A stretch of 64,000 nucleotides of DNA from Sphingobacteriales bacterium 39-19 (GTDB lineage: Bacteria > Bacteroidota > Bacteroidia > Chitinophagales > Chitinophagaceae). A program made the translations under genes and the position numbers. The stretch spans positions 124,001 to 188,000 of the forward strand of contig MKTX01000017.1 in NCBI GenBank assembly GCA_001898465.1, read 5' to 3'. Shown here piece after piece: positions 45,196-54,500 of this stretch. The notes under the pieces are model-generated. The model made no database searches. It saw only the letters and a program-made list of their open reading frames with translations, and was not told the DNA's origin. Every line of letters begins with the position of its first letter. The stretch's first letter is position 1.

Positions 45196-47658
45196 TTGAA
45201 AAAAGGAATAAAATTAACGCTAAAAATCATTTCGGCCGTATTCATTTTCATATTGCTGCTGTATGTGGGCGTATCATTATATGTAACCTATAACAAGAAA
45301 CAAATCATAAACCAGGCTTTATTAGTCATAAAAGAGAAAGTTCGGGGAAATATTTCCATGGGTGATGTGGACCTGGATATGTTTGGTCATTTTCCCAGTA
45401 TTTCAGTAAGTATTAAAAATATCTTACTCACAGATAGTTTATATCACATACATAAAAGGCCATTACTAAAGGTATCGGAACTCGATCTTACATTACAGGT
45501 TTTTCGGGTACTGGCCGGAAAGCAGGCCGTGAGTGCGGTATATATGAAAGACGGGGTTATTGATATTTTTACAGATCAGGTGGGCTATACCAATAAATAT
45601 ATATTAGCTCCTAAAAACCCTGAGACAGCACCCCGGGAAAAAAGTGTAAAGGAATATGCTTTACAGGATTTATACCTGAGAAATATACAAATCATTATTG
45701 AAGATGGTACCAAAAAAAAGCGTTATGATTTTTTAGCACATACCGTGAATATTGATTTTAAACAATCTGGTGCAGATATGATTTTAAATACAAAAGCCGA
45801 TATTGGTATTCATGTGCTTGCTTTTAAAAATGACAGGAACCGATACCTGGAAAATAGTAGTTTAAAAGGAAACTTTATAGCCAGGATTAATGCAGCCAAT
45901 CATTTGGTATTTAATAATATCCCTATCCAATTGGCCAAACATCCTTTTCACGTGACCGGAGATTTTAATATGGGCCGTGATAATCCCTATTTTAAAATAC
46001 AATTACACACCACACAAATTTCTTATGATAAGATCAAATCGATGGTTCCGGCCCGGATAAAAAACAGTTTAAGTATGGTAAGCCTCGATAAACCTTTAAA
46101 TGCAGATGCCTATATTACCGGCCCGCTGAGAGGGGGGCAGCCCCATGTGATACTAAAATGGGAAGTGAGAAACAGTAAAATGGCAACCCATTTTATGGAT
46201 TTTGAAAACGTAAATTTTACAGGTTCCTTTACTAATGAAATATCTCCCGGGTTACCCCGGCGGGATCCCAATTCAAAAATTGCCCTGCAGCACTTTACCG
46301 CTAACTGGCACGGGCTTGCCGTACAAATGAAAAATATTGAAATTCAAAATTTATTGGAGCCGGTTTTAACTGCCGATCTGAATGCTGATTTTAAACTATC
46401 CAAACTAAATTCTATATTAGAAAATAATACTCTTAACCTGCAGGATGGTGAGGCAGACCTGGCTCTTCATTATCATGGCCCATTAAAGCGTGATGAAAAT
46501 ACAAACTCATTTATTGATGGGCAAGTAGCCATAAAAAACGGTAGCCTTGTATATGAACCACGCAATGTGAAAATGCAGGATATGAATTCATTGATCTTAT
46601 TTAAGAATAATGACCTGATGGTACAAAACCTGGAGTGTAAAGTAAAAAATACACAACTCAAAATGGATGGAACAGCTTCAAATTTTTTAAAACTAATCAA
46701 TACCGATCCTGCTAAAGTGATTATTGACTGGAATATATTTACACCTTCGGCAGACCTGGGATCATTTATTTTTCTTTTTCAGCAGCGTAAGAATGAAAGA
46801 AAAAACAGGGCATCAACAGGCAGTTTAGCAAGCATCACGAATAAAATTGATAATTTATTTGAACAGGGAAGCTTGCAGGTGAATTTTACAGCCAATGAAA
46901 TTCGGTATAAAAAATTTACAGCTACCCGGTTGGTAAGTAACTTTTCAGTATCTCCAAATATCTACACCCTGAATAAAATCAGCATGCAACATGCAGGGGG
47001 TACCGTGGATATTTCCGGAGCCATCAACCAGGTGTCTGACAAAACCAACCGGGCAAAAATAAATGCCATATTGAACCATGTAAATGTAGCCACCGTTTTT
47101 TATTCATTTGATAATTTTGGCCAAACCGGTATTGAATCCCAGAATTTAAATGGACAGCTCACTGCCACGGTAAATACCCAAATGAACCTTGATGCGAATG
47201 GAAAAATAATGCCCCGCTCTATCGATGGACAGCTAAGCTTTTCCCTGAAAAATGGAGTATTAAAACATTACGAACCCATCATGAAAATACAGGACTTCAT
47301 ATTTAAAAAGAGGAATTTTGACAGTATTGCTTTTGCAGAACTGAAAGATACCTGGGAAATTCAAAATGGCGAAGTAAGGATCAACCGCATGGAAATTCAA
47401 TCTTCGGTATTGAGTATGTATATCGAAGGGATCTATAGCATGCGGGGCAATACTGACCTGAGCATACAAATTCCTTTTAGCAATTTGAAAAAGCGAAAAG
47501 ACAATGAGGTACCTAAGAATAAAGGGGTAAATGCAAAAACCGGGTCCAGCCTGTATTTAAGAGGGCGCAATACAGATGATGGCACTGTAAAACTAAGCCT
47601 GGATTTATTTAAAAAATATTTTAAAGACAAAGAAAAACGGGATAGTACCGGTAAGTGA
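45196..47658 (+). CDS. AsmA-like inner-membrane-anchored protein
   Basis: 820 aa, TTG start (MKKGIKL...). One N-terminal transmembrane helix (about 8-30) anchors a long periplasmic beta-rich body. An AsmA-like pattern is visible in the first 250 residues (GNISMGDVDLDMFGHFPSISVSIKNILLTDSLY) and at the C-terminus (LNGQLTATVNTQMNLDANGKIMPRSIDGQLSFSLKNGVLKHYEPIM). AsmA/TamB-type proteins form bridges that carry lipids between membranes. Followed within 48 bp by a phosphoribosyltransferase gene. Confidence 0.85.
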   Translation: MKKGIKLTLKIISAVFIFILLLYVGVSLYVTYNKKQIINQALLVIKEKVRGNISMGDVDLDMFGHFPSISVSIKNILLTDSLYHIHKRPLLKVSELDLTLQVFRVLAGKQAVSAVYMKDGVIDIFTDQVGYTNKYILAPKNPETAPREKSVKEYALQDLYLRNIQIIIEDGTKKKRYDFLAHTVNIDFKQSGADMILNTKADIGIHVLAFKNDRNRYLENSSLKGNFIARINAANHLVFNNIPIQLAKHPFHVTGDFNMGRDNPYFKIQLHTTQISYDKIKSMVPARIKNSLSMVSLDKPLNADAYITGPLRGGQPHVILKWEVRNSKMATHFMDFENVNFTGSFTNEISPGLPRRDPNSKIALQHFTANWHGLAVQMKNIEIQNLLEPVLTADLNADFKLSKLNSILENNTLNLQDGEADLALHYHGPLKRDENTNSFIDGQVAIKNGSLVYEPRNVKMQDMNSLILFKNNDLMVQNLECKVKNTQLKMDGTASNFLKLINTDPAKVIIDWNIFTPSADLGSFIFLFQQRKNERKNRASTGSLASITNKIDNLFEQGSLQVNFTANEIRYKKFTATRLVSNFSVSPNIYTLNKISMQHAGGTVDISGAINQVSDKTNRAKINAILNHVNVATVFYSFDNFGQTGIESQNLNGQLTATVNTQMNLDANGKIMPRSIDGQLSFSLKNGVLKHYEPIMKIQDFIFKKRNFDSIAFAELKDTWEIQNGEVRINRMEIQSSVLSMYIEGIYSMRGNTDLSIQIPFSNLKKRKDNEVPKNKGVNAKTGSSLYLRGRNTDDGTVKLSLDLFKKYFKDKEKRDSTGK

Positions 47659-47706
47659 GCTGTACAATTTTACCGAATACTTTATATTAAATACATTTGG
47701 GGCAAA

Positions 47707-48207
47707 ATGGAAGCCATGTTATTGGATAAAGATACCGCCCGGAAAAAAATATACCGGATGGCTATGCAGATTGCCGAACAGCATCTTGATAAAGAAAGCC
47801 TTGTATTAATAGGGATTAAAGAAAATGGAATTGCCATTGCAGAAGCTATATGTAAATACCTGGCAAATTATTTTACTGGAAATTTATCGGTAATTAGTTT
47901 ATCACTGGATAAGCGTAACCCCGGGGATATTACCCTGGCACCCCAGCTTTCGTTAACGGGTAAAACAATTATTTTAATAGATGATGTTGCCAATAGCGGC
48001 CGTACCATGTTATATGCCATTAAACCCCTGCTTAATCAAAACCCGGCAGAAATTCAAACACTTGCTTTAATAGAACGGACTCATAAATTATTCCCTGTAG
48101 CGGTAAATTATGTAGGTTTATCCGTATCAACCGGTATGCAGCAGTATATAGAGGTGAAGGTAGAAGAGGGTAAATATTTTTCTGCCGTTATTAAAGACAA
48201 AAAATAA
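47707..48207 (+). CDS. PyrR-like phosphoribosyltransferase
   Basis: 166 aa. Type I PRTase fold: PRPP-binding loop IILIDDVANSGRTMLYA (about 93-109), upstream VLIGIKENGIAIAE, and the flexible loop SLSLDKRNPGD. The layout resembles PyrR (pyrimidine regulator/uracil PRTase), but no pyrimidine genes adjoin it, so the substrate is uncertain. Likely forms one transcript with the AsmA-like gene upstream and possibly the S46 peptidase gene 29 bp downstream. Confidence 0.8.
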   Translation: MEAMLLDKDTARKKIYRMAMQIAEQHLDKESLVLIGIKENGIAIAEAICKYLANYFTGNLSVISLSLDKRNPGDITLAPQLSLTGKTIILIDDVANSGRTMLYAIKPLLNQNPAEIQTLALIERTHKLFPVAVNYVGLSVSTGMQQYIEVKVEEGKYFSAVIKDKK

Positions 48208-48236
48208 TCAACATTCAAAAGCCTAAAAATAGTATT

Positions 48237-50402
48237 ATGAGAAAATTAAAATTGATCCTGGTTTTAGTATTTATTTTTTCAGCGGCTGTAGTAAAAGCAG
48301 ACGAAGGGATGTGGCTTCCGCAATTATTGCAAAAGCTCAATGAAAGCCATATGAAAAGCCTGGGCATGAAAATTAGTGCAGCCGATATTTACAGTATTAA
48401 TAAAGGCAGCCTTAAAGATGCAGTAGTGAGCCTGGGTGGGTTTTGCACTGCAGAAATCATTTCGTCAAAGGGTTTAATTTTAACCAATCACCATTGTGGA
48501 TTTGATGCCATACAAAACCATAGTACATTACAAAATAATTACATAAAAGATGGTTTCTGGGCTAAAACCAACCAGGAGGAACTTCCAAATAAAGGATTAT
48601 TTGTAACATTTATTGTTCGTATAGATGATGTAAGCAGGGTTGTAATGAATGGGGTTACGCCGGCTATGACAGAAGCAGAAAGGCAAAGTATAATTGATAA
48701 GAATATAGCAACTGTACAACGGAATGCCCAAAAACAAGAAACACAAAAAAGTTTTGTACGGGGTTTTTTTGAGGCCAACCAATATTATTTATTTGTTACA
48801 GAAACCTATAATGATGTTCGGCTGGTGGGAGCGCCACCTTCTGCCATCGGCAATTTTGGAAAAGATACCGATAACTGGGTTTGGCCCAGACATACGGGTG
48901 ATTTCTCCATGTTCAGGATTTATGCTTCAAAAGATAATAAGCCTGCTGAATATGCAACTGATAATATTCCCTACACCCCCAAACGGGCATTGAATATTTC
49001 ATTAAATGGTATAAAAGAAAATGACTTTACACTCATCTTTGGTTTCCCGGGCCGTACGTCAGAATACTTACCTGCCGTAGCAGTGGAGCAAATTCGCACG
49101 GTAAGCGATCCGGCAAAAATTGCAATCCGTGAAAAAGCACTTGCTATTATTGATAGTTACATGCGTAAAGATGAAGATATTAAAATAAAATACGCCGCTA
49201 AATATGCTTCTATTCAAAATGCCTATAAAAAATGGCAGGGCGAAGTATTGGGCCTTACCAGGACAGATGCTTTTGCCAAAAAAACAAATTATGAAAAGGA
49301 ATTTCAAAAAAGAGTAGAAGCCAACCCCAAATGGAAAAATCAATATGGCAATTTGCTTACTGATTTTAAAACCGTATATACGAACATTGAACCTTACAAT
49401 TTAGCCAGGGATTATTATTCTGAAATATTTTCTAAAATTGAATTGTTTTCCATTTGTGCCAGGCTAAAAGCATTGCAAACTGCCTATGAAACGAAAGGCG
49501 AAACGGCATATGCAGAGCGGTTGAAAAATATACAACCGGATTTGCTGCATGTATTGGAAGAGTATAATACCGAAGTAGATAAAAAAGTAGCAACTTCTTT
49601 GCTGGAAATGTACGTTCAAAACCAGGATAAAAAATACGTGTCGCCTGAATTACTGCAGGCGCTGGAAACCACCGATGGTAATTTTGCAGCCTTTACCAAC
49701 CGCTTGTATAGCCAATCCGCTTTAACCCATGCGGATAGCCTGGAGGCCCTGCTTGCTTTACCTGCTCCCTTAGCTGTTGAAAAAATAAAACAATTTGATG
49801 CCATTCATTTATTTAGTGATGTACAATCGGTTTATCAAAACCAGGTACAGAAACAACAAAATATTTACCAAGCTGAAATTAATAAATTGCAGCGTACTTA
49901 CATGCAGGCACAAATGGAAGTTATGAAAGAGAAAAAGTTTTATCCCGATGCCAACAGCACCATGCGTGTTACCTATGGCCAGGTAAAAGGGTATAATCCC
50001 AAAGATGCTGTTTATTATAATTTTCAAACAACATTGGATGGCGTTATGGAAAAATATATTCCCGGCGATTATGAATTTGATGTGCCCGCTAAATTAATTT
50101 CATTATACCATAAGAAAGATTATGGCAGGTATGGCGAAAATGGAAAAATGCCGGTTTGTTTTATAGCCACCAATCATACAACGGGGGGCAATTCCGGCAG
50201 CCCTGCTTTAGATGCCTATGGAAATTTGATAGGCTTAAACTTCGACCGGGTGTGGGAAGGCACCATGAGCGATATCAATTATGACCCCTCCATCTGCCGG
50301 AACATTATGGTAGATATCCGTTATGTACTCTTTATTGTGGATAAATTTGCCGGGGCAACGCATTTAATAGATGAAATGAAGCTGGTACAAGCCCGCAAGT
50401 GA
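48237..50402 (+). CDS. S46 dipeptidyl-peptidase, DPP11-like
   Basis: 721 aa, full S46 family length. Signal peptide ending VKA (about 21). Chymotrypsin-like catalytic elements: NHHCGFD (His85/86) and GGNSGSPALDAYG (nucleophile Ser). The S1-site segment is LNFDRVWEG: Arg at this position is the family's marker for Asp/Glu at P1 (DPP11), where DPP7 has Gly. It removes dipeptides from periplasmic oligopeptides, feeding amino-acid use. A hairpin terminator follows at 50433. Confidence 0.93.
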   Translation: MRKLKLILVLVFIFSAAVVKADEGMWLPQLLQKLNESHMKSLGMKISAADIYSINKGSLKDAVVSLGGFCTAEIISSKGLILTNHHCGFDAIQNHSTLQNNYIKDGFWAKTNQEELPNKGLFVTFIVRIDDVSRVVMNGVTPAMTEAERQSIIDKNIATVQRNAQKQETQKSFVRGFFEANQYYLFVTETYNDVRLVGAPPSAIGNFGKDTDNWVWPRHTGDFSMFRIYASKDNKPAEYATDNIPYTPKRALNISLNGIKENDFTLIFGFPGRTSEYLPAVAVEQIRTVSDPAKIAIREKALAIIDSYMRKDEDIKIKYAAKYASIQNAYKKWQGEVLGLTRTDAFAKKTNYEKEFQKRVEANPKWKNQYGNLLTDFKTVYTNIEPYNLARDYYSEIFSKIELFSICARLKALQTAYETKGETAYAERLKNIQPDLLHVLEEYNTEVDKKVATSLLEMYVQNQDKKYVSPELLQALETTDGNFAAFTNRLYSQSALTHADSLEALLALPAPLAVEKIKQFDAIHLFSDVQSVYQNQVQKQQNIYQAEINKLQRTYMQAQMEVMKEKKFYPDANSTMRVTYGQVKGYNPKDAVYYNFQTTLDGVMEKYIPGDYEFDVPAKLISLYHKKDYGRYGENGKMPVCFIATNHTTGGNSGSPALDAYGNLIGLNFDRVWEGTMSDINYDPSICRNIMVDIRYVLFIVDKFAGATHLIDEMKLVQARK

Positions 50403-50432
50403 CAAATTATCCACATAACAATTTCTTAATAC

Positions 50433-50458
50433 AGCAGGTAGTGATACCTGCTTTTATT
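50433..50458 (+). terminator. Intrinsic terminator
   Basis: Perfect 8-bp stem AGCAGGTA (50433-50440) / TACCTGCT (50445-50452), GTGA loop, then TTTATT. It closes the S46 peptidase gene. A TAAATTTG element at 50464-50471 follows and could start the next small gene. Confidence 0.8.
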
Positions 50459-50558
50459 ATACGTAAATTTGCATTGTGCTGGTGAATGAATACAGCGGTT
50501 TTAAGCTGATGAAAAAGATTTTTTATTGAAATACTTTAACTCAGTAAACCAAATTAAT

Positions 50559-50747
50559 ATGAAAGAAAAATCTTCAAGCTCTTTAAATGAGTTGCTCCAG
50601 GAACAGAAATCTTTTGTGGACCTGGAAACGAAGAAAAAAATTGAACAACATCTTTCTAACATCAATGATGTTATTACAGATAACGATCTCAGGAATGTAA
50701 AAACAGATATTACACTCATTCAGCCCATCACGCCTCCCATATTTTAA
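50559..50747 (+). CDS. Small protein of unknown function
   Basis: 62 aa from the ATG at 50559 (a TTG at 50526 would add 11 residues). Mostly helical and charged (NELLQEQKSFVDLETKKKIEQHL), with a hydrophobic C-terminal patch TLIQPITPPIF. No family recognised. A perfect -7 element (TAAATTTG, 50464-50471) lies 88 bp upstream, with no -33 box. It may be a chance ORF, but start, promoter-like element and codon use make a gene slightly more likely than not. Confidence 0.5.
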   Translation: MKEKSSSSLNELLQEQKSFVDLETKKKIEQHLSNINDVITDNDLRNVKTDITLIQPITPPIF

Positions 50748-50798
50748 ATAGGCCGTTCTGCTGGTAAGCGTTTCATGGAGACCAGGCCTGTTAATTAA

Positions 50799-51359
50799 TT
50801 AATATACTTTAGTTATAAAGGCCAGCAAGCTGGTATCACTTTCTACGGTGGCGCTTATATACCTGTCATAATTTTGATTATCCAATTTCACCGTATCGGT
50901 ACTATCCGGTTTTTTATCATTCATTTTGGCTATTGTTTTTTCCGATGGTTTAAAAGTGTTTTGCATCGTATCTTTTATGGCCTTATCAACGAGTAATGAA
51001 TCCGGGGATTGGGCATGTTCTTCTGCCTTTTGTTCATTTGACCTTACCACGGGATTGCTTTTTTCGGCCCTATTTTGCAATATAAAAAATAAGGCAATCA
51101 TAATTGTTACCAGCGCTGCGGCAATCAGCCAGCCCTTATTTATTTTATAAGTTTTTTCAGCCCATAACTGTTCTTGTATGTGCTCCTGCACTTTTTGGGA
51201 TACCGGTGGTATTGATGCTTCCTGGATAGCCGCTTGCAACATAATTTGCTTTACTAAATTAAACTCTGGTTCCGAGGCGGCCAATTCTTGTATTTGTAGC
51301 TTTTCACCAGCTGTTAATTCATCCCATTCTTTGTATTTTATGATTTCATCTTCGTTCAT
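50799..51359 (-). CDS. Membrane-bound anti-sigma-like protein
   Basis: 186 aa. Short acidic cytoplasmic part (about 1-75), one transmembrane helix (about 77-98, GWLIAAALVTIMIALFFIL), then a Lys/Ser/Asp-rich periplasmic region. The position after an ECF sigma gene and the single-pass layout fit an anti-sigma factor. The zinc motif of ZAS anti-sigma factors (HxxxCxxC) is absent. Role is inference from context. Confidence 0.65.
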   Translation of the reverse strand: MNEDEIIKYKEWDELTAGEKLQIQELAASEPEFNLVKQIMLQAAIQEASIPPVSQKVQEHIQEQLWAEKTYKINKGWLIAAALVTIMIALFFILQNRAEKSNPVVRSNEQKAEEHAQSPDSLLVDKAIKDTMQNTFKPSEKTIAKMNDKKPDSTDTVKLDNQNYDRYISATVESDTSLLAFITKVY

Positions 51360-51371
51360 ACCTGTTTTATT

Positions 51372-51944
51372 TTATGGGTAAGTAAGCAATCCTTCAAACT
51401 GTTTTAAATTTTCTCTCATCTCTTTTAATAAATTAAAAATCCTTGATTTTACAGTGCCTTCCGGTAAATCCATAATGGCAGCAATTTGCGGAATGGTATA
51501 ATTTTCAATAATACGTAAAAAATACAATTCCTTTTTTTGCGGTTGCAGGGCATCTGTACATTGCTGCAGTGCCGTGCTAAACCTTGCCAGGTCAGGGTTA
51601 TGAGCCTGGATGGTATTTGTTGCCTCTTTCATTTTATTAAATTTCACTCTTACTTCCTGTTTTCGGTACTCATTTTTACACATATTATGGGCAATACTAA
51701 AAAGCCAGGTGGCAAAATTTCGGGTTGCGTCATACCCGGTTTTGTTCTTTATGAGTTTTACAAATAGGTCTTGTGTAAAATCCTCAGCCCGGTCTTTATC
51801 CTGCCATAGCATTTTAAAAAAATACCTGAATATTTTTTGGCCGTATCTTTTATATATTTCATCAAATACCCGGTTATCTCCCTGTTGCATGAGTACGATT
51901 AATGCCTCATCAGTTAAGTACGTATAATCTTTTTGACCTGTCAT
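51372..51944 (-). CDS. ECF-type RNA polymerase sigma factor
   Basis: 190 aa. Sigma-70 region 2 (about 20-90): YKRYGQKIFRYFFKML, AEDFTQDLFVKLI, FATWLFSIAHNMCKNEYRK. Region 4 (about 125-180): FLRIIENYTIPQIAAIMDLPEGTVKSRIFNLLKEM. Its start overlaps the end of the upstream 332-aa gene by 4 bp, and 12 bp separate it from the anti-sigma-like gene. The three form an operon. Confidence 0.92.
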   Translation of the reverse strand: MTGQKDYTYLTDEALIVLMQQGDNRVFDEIYKRYGQKIFRYFFKMLWQDKDRAEDFTQDLFVKLIKNKTGYDATRNFATWLFSIAHNMCKNEYRKQEVRVKFNKMKEATNTIQAHNPDLARFSTALQQCTDALQPQKKELYFLRIIENYTIPQIAAIMDLPEGTVKSRIFNLLKEMRENLKQFEGLLTYP

Positions 51945-52939
51945 AATGGAGCCGCAGTTTTTAATATTTCATTTACCCGGGCCTCCATATTTACCTGCTT
52001 AGCGATATATTCAATTTTCTTTTTTACAAATTCTTTCATCGGGGTAGCCTTGCCATAACTTTTATATAAAAGAATAAGCGCAGGCAAGTAATTTTTATAC
52101 AGGGGTATTTCACCTGGCATTAATGTTCTTTGCTGGCTGATGAATGAAAATTTAAAATCATTTTCTATATGGTCTTTCAATTCAGTAAAATCCTTTGCCT
52201 CGTCTAAACAAATCAGTAAGCCTGTATAAAATGCTTTTGGGTAACTGCTGATTATTGTTTTTCCCAGGGATAAGCACAGGTATGCATTTTCCTTTTGTAC
52301 AACCGGGGCATCATAATACCTAAGATCTATATCTTTTCGTATGCCCGAAGCCTGCACCATGGCCAATGATACCAGGTCGGCAATGCCCTGTGCATAGATA
52401 TGGGCACCCTGGGTAGCGCTCATTAAAGTGTTATAGTGATACTCGTATAAATTTGGTGATAACGGGTTTGTTTCATTGAGTTTGTTTGCATATTCAGTAA
52501 GCGTTTGTTTATCGTTTGCAATGATGGCGTATTGTACTAAATAAGGATAAATAAGGGTTTTCTCATTTGCCAGGCTCAATGCTTTCATTACAAGGTTTTT
52601 TTCCTTTTTCCCTGATTGAATAAAAAGCATCAGGTTGTACTGCCAGGAATCTTTAATAAAGCGGGATGCCTGCGTAATACAGTTTTCCATTTCTGCCTTT
52701 TTCATTTCATCAGGAATCGTTTCGTCATGATCCAGGGCTAAAAAATAACTCCACCAATGAACAGCATTGGCAGCGGCAGACCAGGCTTGTTTTTTTAAAG
52801 CAATGAGGGTATTATTTTTACCCAGGTTTATCGTATTAAAGTTTTCCTGTATTCCGGTTCGTTGCTCCGGCCTACCTGTGCTTTGGCCAATGCAGGCCAT
52901 GGATGCGGTGAAAAATATTAGAATAAGAATATATTTCAT
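51941..52939 (-). CDS. Secreted helical protein upstream of the sigma factor
   Basis: 332 aa. Signal peptide with SMACIGQ around residue 15, a possible lipobox (Cys16). The mature part is helical with TPR-like spacing (WQYNLMLFIQSGKKEKNLVMKALSLANEKTLIYPYLVQYAIIAND ...), but no named family is recognised. Its overlap with the sigma gene (4 bp) suggests that it belongs to that regulatory module, perhaps as the sensed or regulated component. Confidence 0.7.
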   Translation of the reverse strand: MKYILILIFFTASMACIGQSTGRPEQRTGIQENFNTINLGKNNTLIALKKQAWSAAANAVHWWSYFLALDHDETIPDEMKKAEMENCITQASRFIKDSWQYNLMLFIQSGKKEKNLVMKALSLANEKTLIYPYLVQYAIIANDKQTLTEYANKLNETNPLSPNLYEYHYNTLMSATQGAHIYAQGIADLVSLAMVQASGIRKDIDLRYYDAPVVQKENAYLCLSLGKTIISSYPKAFYTGLLICLDEAKDFTELKDHIENDFKFSFISQQRTLMPGEIPLYKNYLPALILLYKSYGKATPMKEFVKKKIEYIAKQVNMEARVNEILKTAAPL

Positions 52940-53043
52940 ATCATGCAGTACAGTTATCTTTAAATTTCGTTCATTTTTATTGAAATAAAAATTTCAATTT
53001 TTAAAATCGGTTAAGCACACCTGAATTGTCTTAATTTTATCTT

Positions 53044-53943
53044 ATGAAATTCATGCCAGGCCTTTTACAAATTATTTTTCTCGTTTCTGTTTTTTCATCC
53101 TGTAAGGCTCAAAAGGATCCTGCTATGAGCAGGGCGCCAGATGGGAATACCTTGCTTTGGGAGGTTTCTGGCAATGGGCTAGCATCGCCAAGTTACATTT
53201 ATGGTACTTTCCATTTAATGTGTAAAGACCAGGTGCATATTAGTGAAAACCTGATCACGGCTCTTTCACGCAGCAAAGAGGTATATTTTGAGTTAGACCT
53301 GGACGATTTATCATCGACCCTGGGCGCTCTTTTTTTGATGAACATGAAAAATGATACCCGGTGGAAAGACTTATATAATGAAGCAGATTTAAAAACCGTA
53401 ACCGCCTACTTTAGGGATACATTGAAAATGCCCCTGGCAATGGTAGAAAAGATGAAACCCTCTTTTGCCGAATCGATGCTTTATCCCAAATTTTTAAATT
53501 GTAAAAATATCACCGGTGTAGAACAGGAAATTTTGGCTTTGGCAAAAAAAGAAAATAAAGAAATAAAAGGATTAGAAACGGTTGCATTTCAAATGTCAGT
53601 CTTTGATAGTATCCCTTACAAAGAGCAGGCACAAAGCTTGCTGAAAACAATTGACAGCTTGCAGCAAAGTAAAATATTTTTTGATAGCCTGGTACATATT
53701 TACAATTCACAGAATCTTTCAGCAATGGAAGCGGCTTTTTCAAAACCGGAATATAGTATGGCAGATAACCTGGATATTTTGTTAAATAGACGAAATATAA
53801 ACTGGGTATCCCAGTTCAAAAAAATATTTGCAGGCCAACCGGTACTGGTAGCCGTAGGGGCCGGCCATTTGGTGGGCGACCAGGGAATCCTGGCTTTATT
53901 AAAAAAAGAAAATTATACTGTTATACCCTTATTAAATAAATAA
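53044..53943 (+). CDS. TraB/GumN family protein
   Basis: 299 aa with a signal peptide or lipobox near SSC (about residue 20). The TraB/GumN pattern is clear: YIYGTFHLMCKDQVHI (first His), EVYFELDL, GVEQEILALAKKENKEIKGLET and the late PVLVAVGAGHLVGDQGIL. These proteins are possible metal-dependent hydrolases (relatives of Tiki and pheromone-shutdown proteins); GumN-type function is unproven. Two bp separate its stop from the thioredoxin-fold gene, so they form an operon. Confidence 0.88.
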   Translation: MKFMPGLLQIIFLVSVFSSCKAQKDPAMSRAPDGNTLLWEVSGNGLASPSYIYGTFHLMCKDQVHISENLITALSRSKEVYFELDLDDLSSTLGALFLMNMKNDTRWKDLYNEADLKTVTAYFRDTLKMPLAMVEKMKPSFAESMLYPKFLNCKNITGVEQEILALAKKENKEIKGLETVAFQMSVFDSIPYKEQAQSLLKTIDSLQQSKIFFDSLVHIYNSQNLSAMEAAFSKPEYSMADNLDILLNRRNINWVSQFKKIFAGQPVLVAVGAGHLVGDQGILALLKKENYTVIPLLNK

Positions 53944-53945
53944 AA

Positions 53946-54497
53946 ATGACTTTTCAGGATTACCTTGAATTATTTGAGCATATTGTAAGTGGTAAACTTA
54001 CTCAGCCCCCATACGATGAAACGGATATGCTGGATTATACCAAAATGAATTATACCCGGATGAACCGTTGGCTGAAAACAGGACAAATACTGCCTGCCTT
54101 AAATTTGGCCATTAAAAATATACAGCAATCCCAGGTTTGGGAATTAATTACAGAACCCTGGTGCGGAGATGCTGCCCATTCTGTACCATTTATCTATTTA
54201 CTAAGCGAATTAAATCCAAATATCCACCTGAATATCCAGTTGCGTGATTCCGGTTCGGAAATAGATCAATATTTATATCATGGTGCAAAGGCAATTCCCC
54301 GTTTAATTGTACGCAATGACCGGCAGGAAGATATTTTTATTTGGGGCCCCAGGCCGCATGATGCACAGCAATTATTTCTGCAATTAAAAGGAGATAATAC
54401 CAGCTACGAAGATTTAAAAATACAAATACAACATTGGTATAATCAAAATAAAGGCGTTATGCTGCAAGAAGAAATTATGGCAGGATTAGTGAAATAG
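53946..54497 (+). CDS. Thioredoxin-fold protein without the second active-site Cys
   Basis: 183 aa, cytoplasmic (no signal peptide). Thioredoxin fold in the second half with WELITEPWCGDAAHSVPFIY, where the CxxC position reads Cys-Gly-Asp-Ala. The cis-Pro segment is IPRLIV. A single-Cys version can bind or form mixed disulfides but cannot run the normal dithiol cycle. Family of bacterial thioredoxin-like proteins common in Firmicutes and Bacteroidota. In an operon with the TraB gene. Confidence 0.82.
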   Translation: MTFQDYLELFEHIVSGKLTQPPYDETDMLDYTKMNYTRMNRWLKTGQILPALNLAIKNIQQSQVWELITEPWCGDAAHSVPFIYLLSELNPNIHLNIQLRDSGSEIDQYLYHGAKAIPRLIVRNDRQEDIFIWGPRPHDAQQLFLQLKGDNTSYEDLKIQIQHWYNQNKGVMLQEEIMAGLVK

Positions 54498-54500
54498 GAA

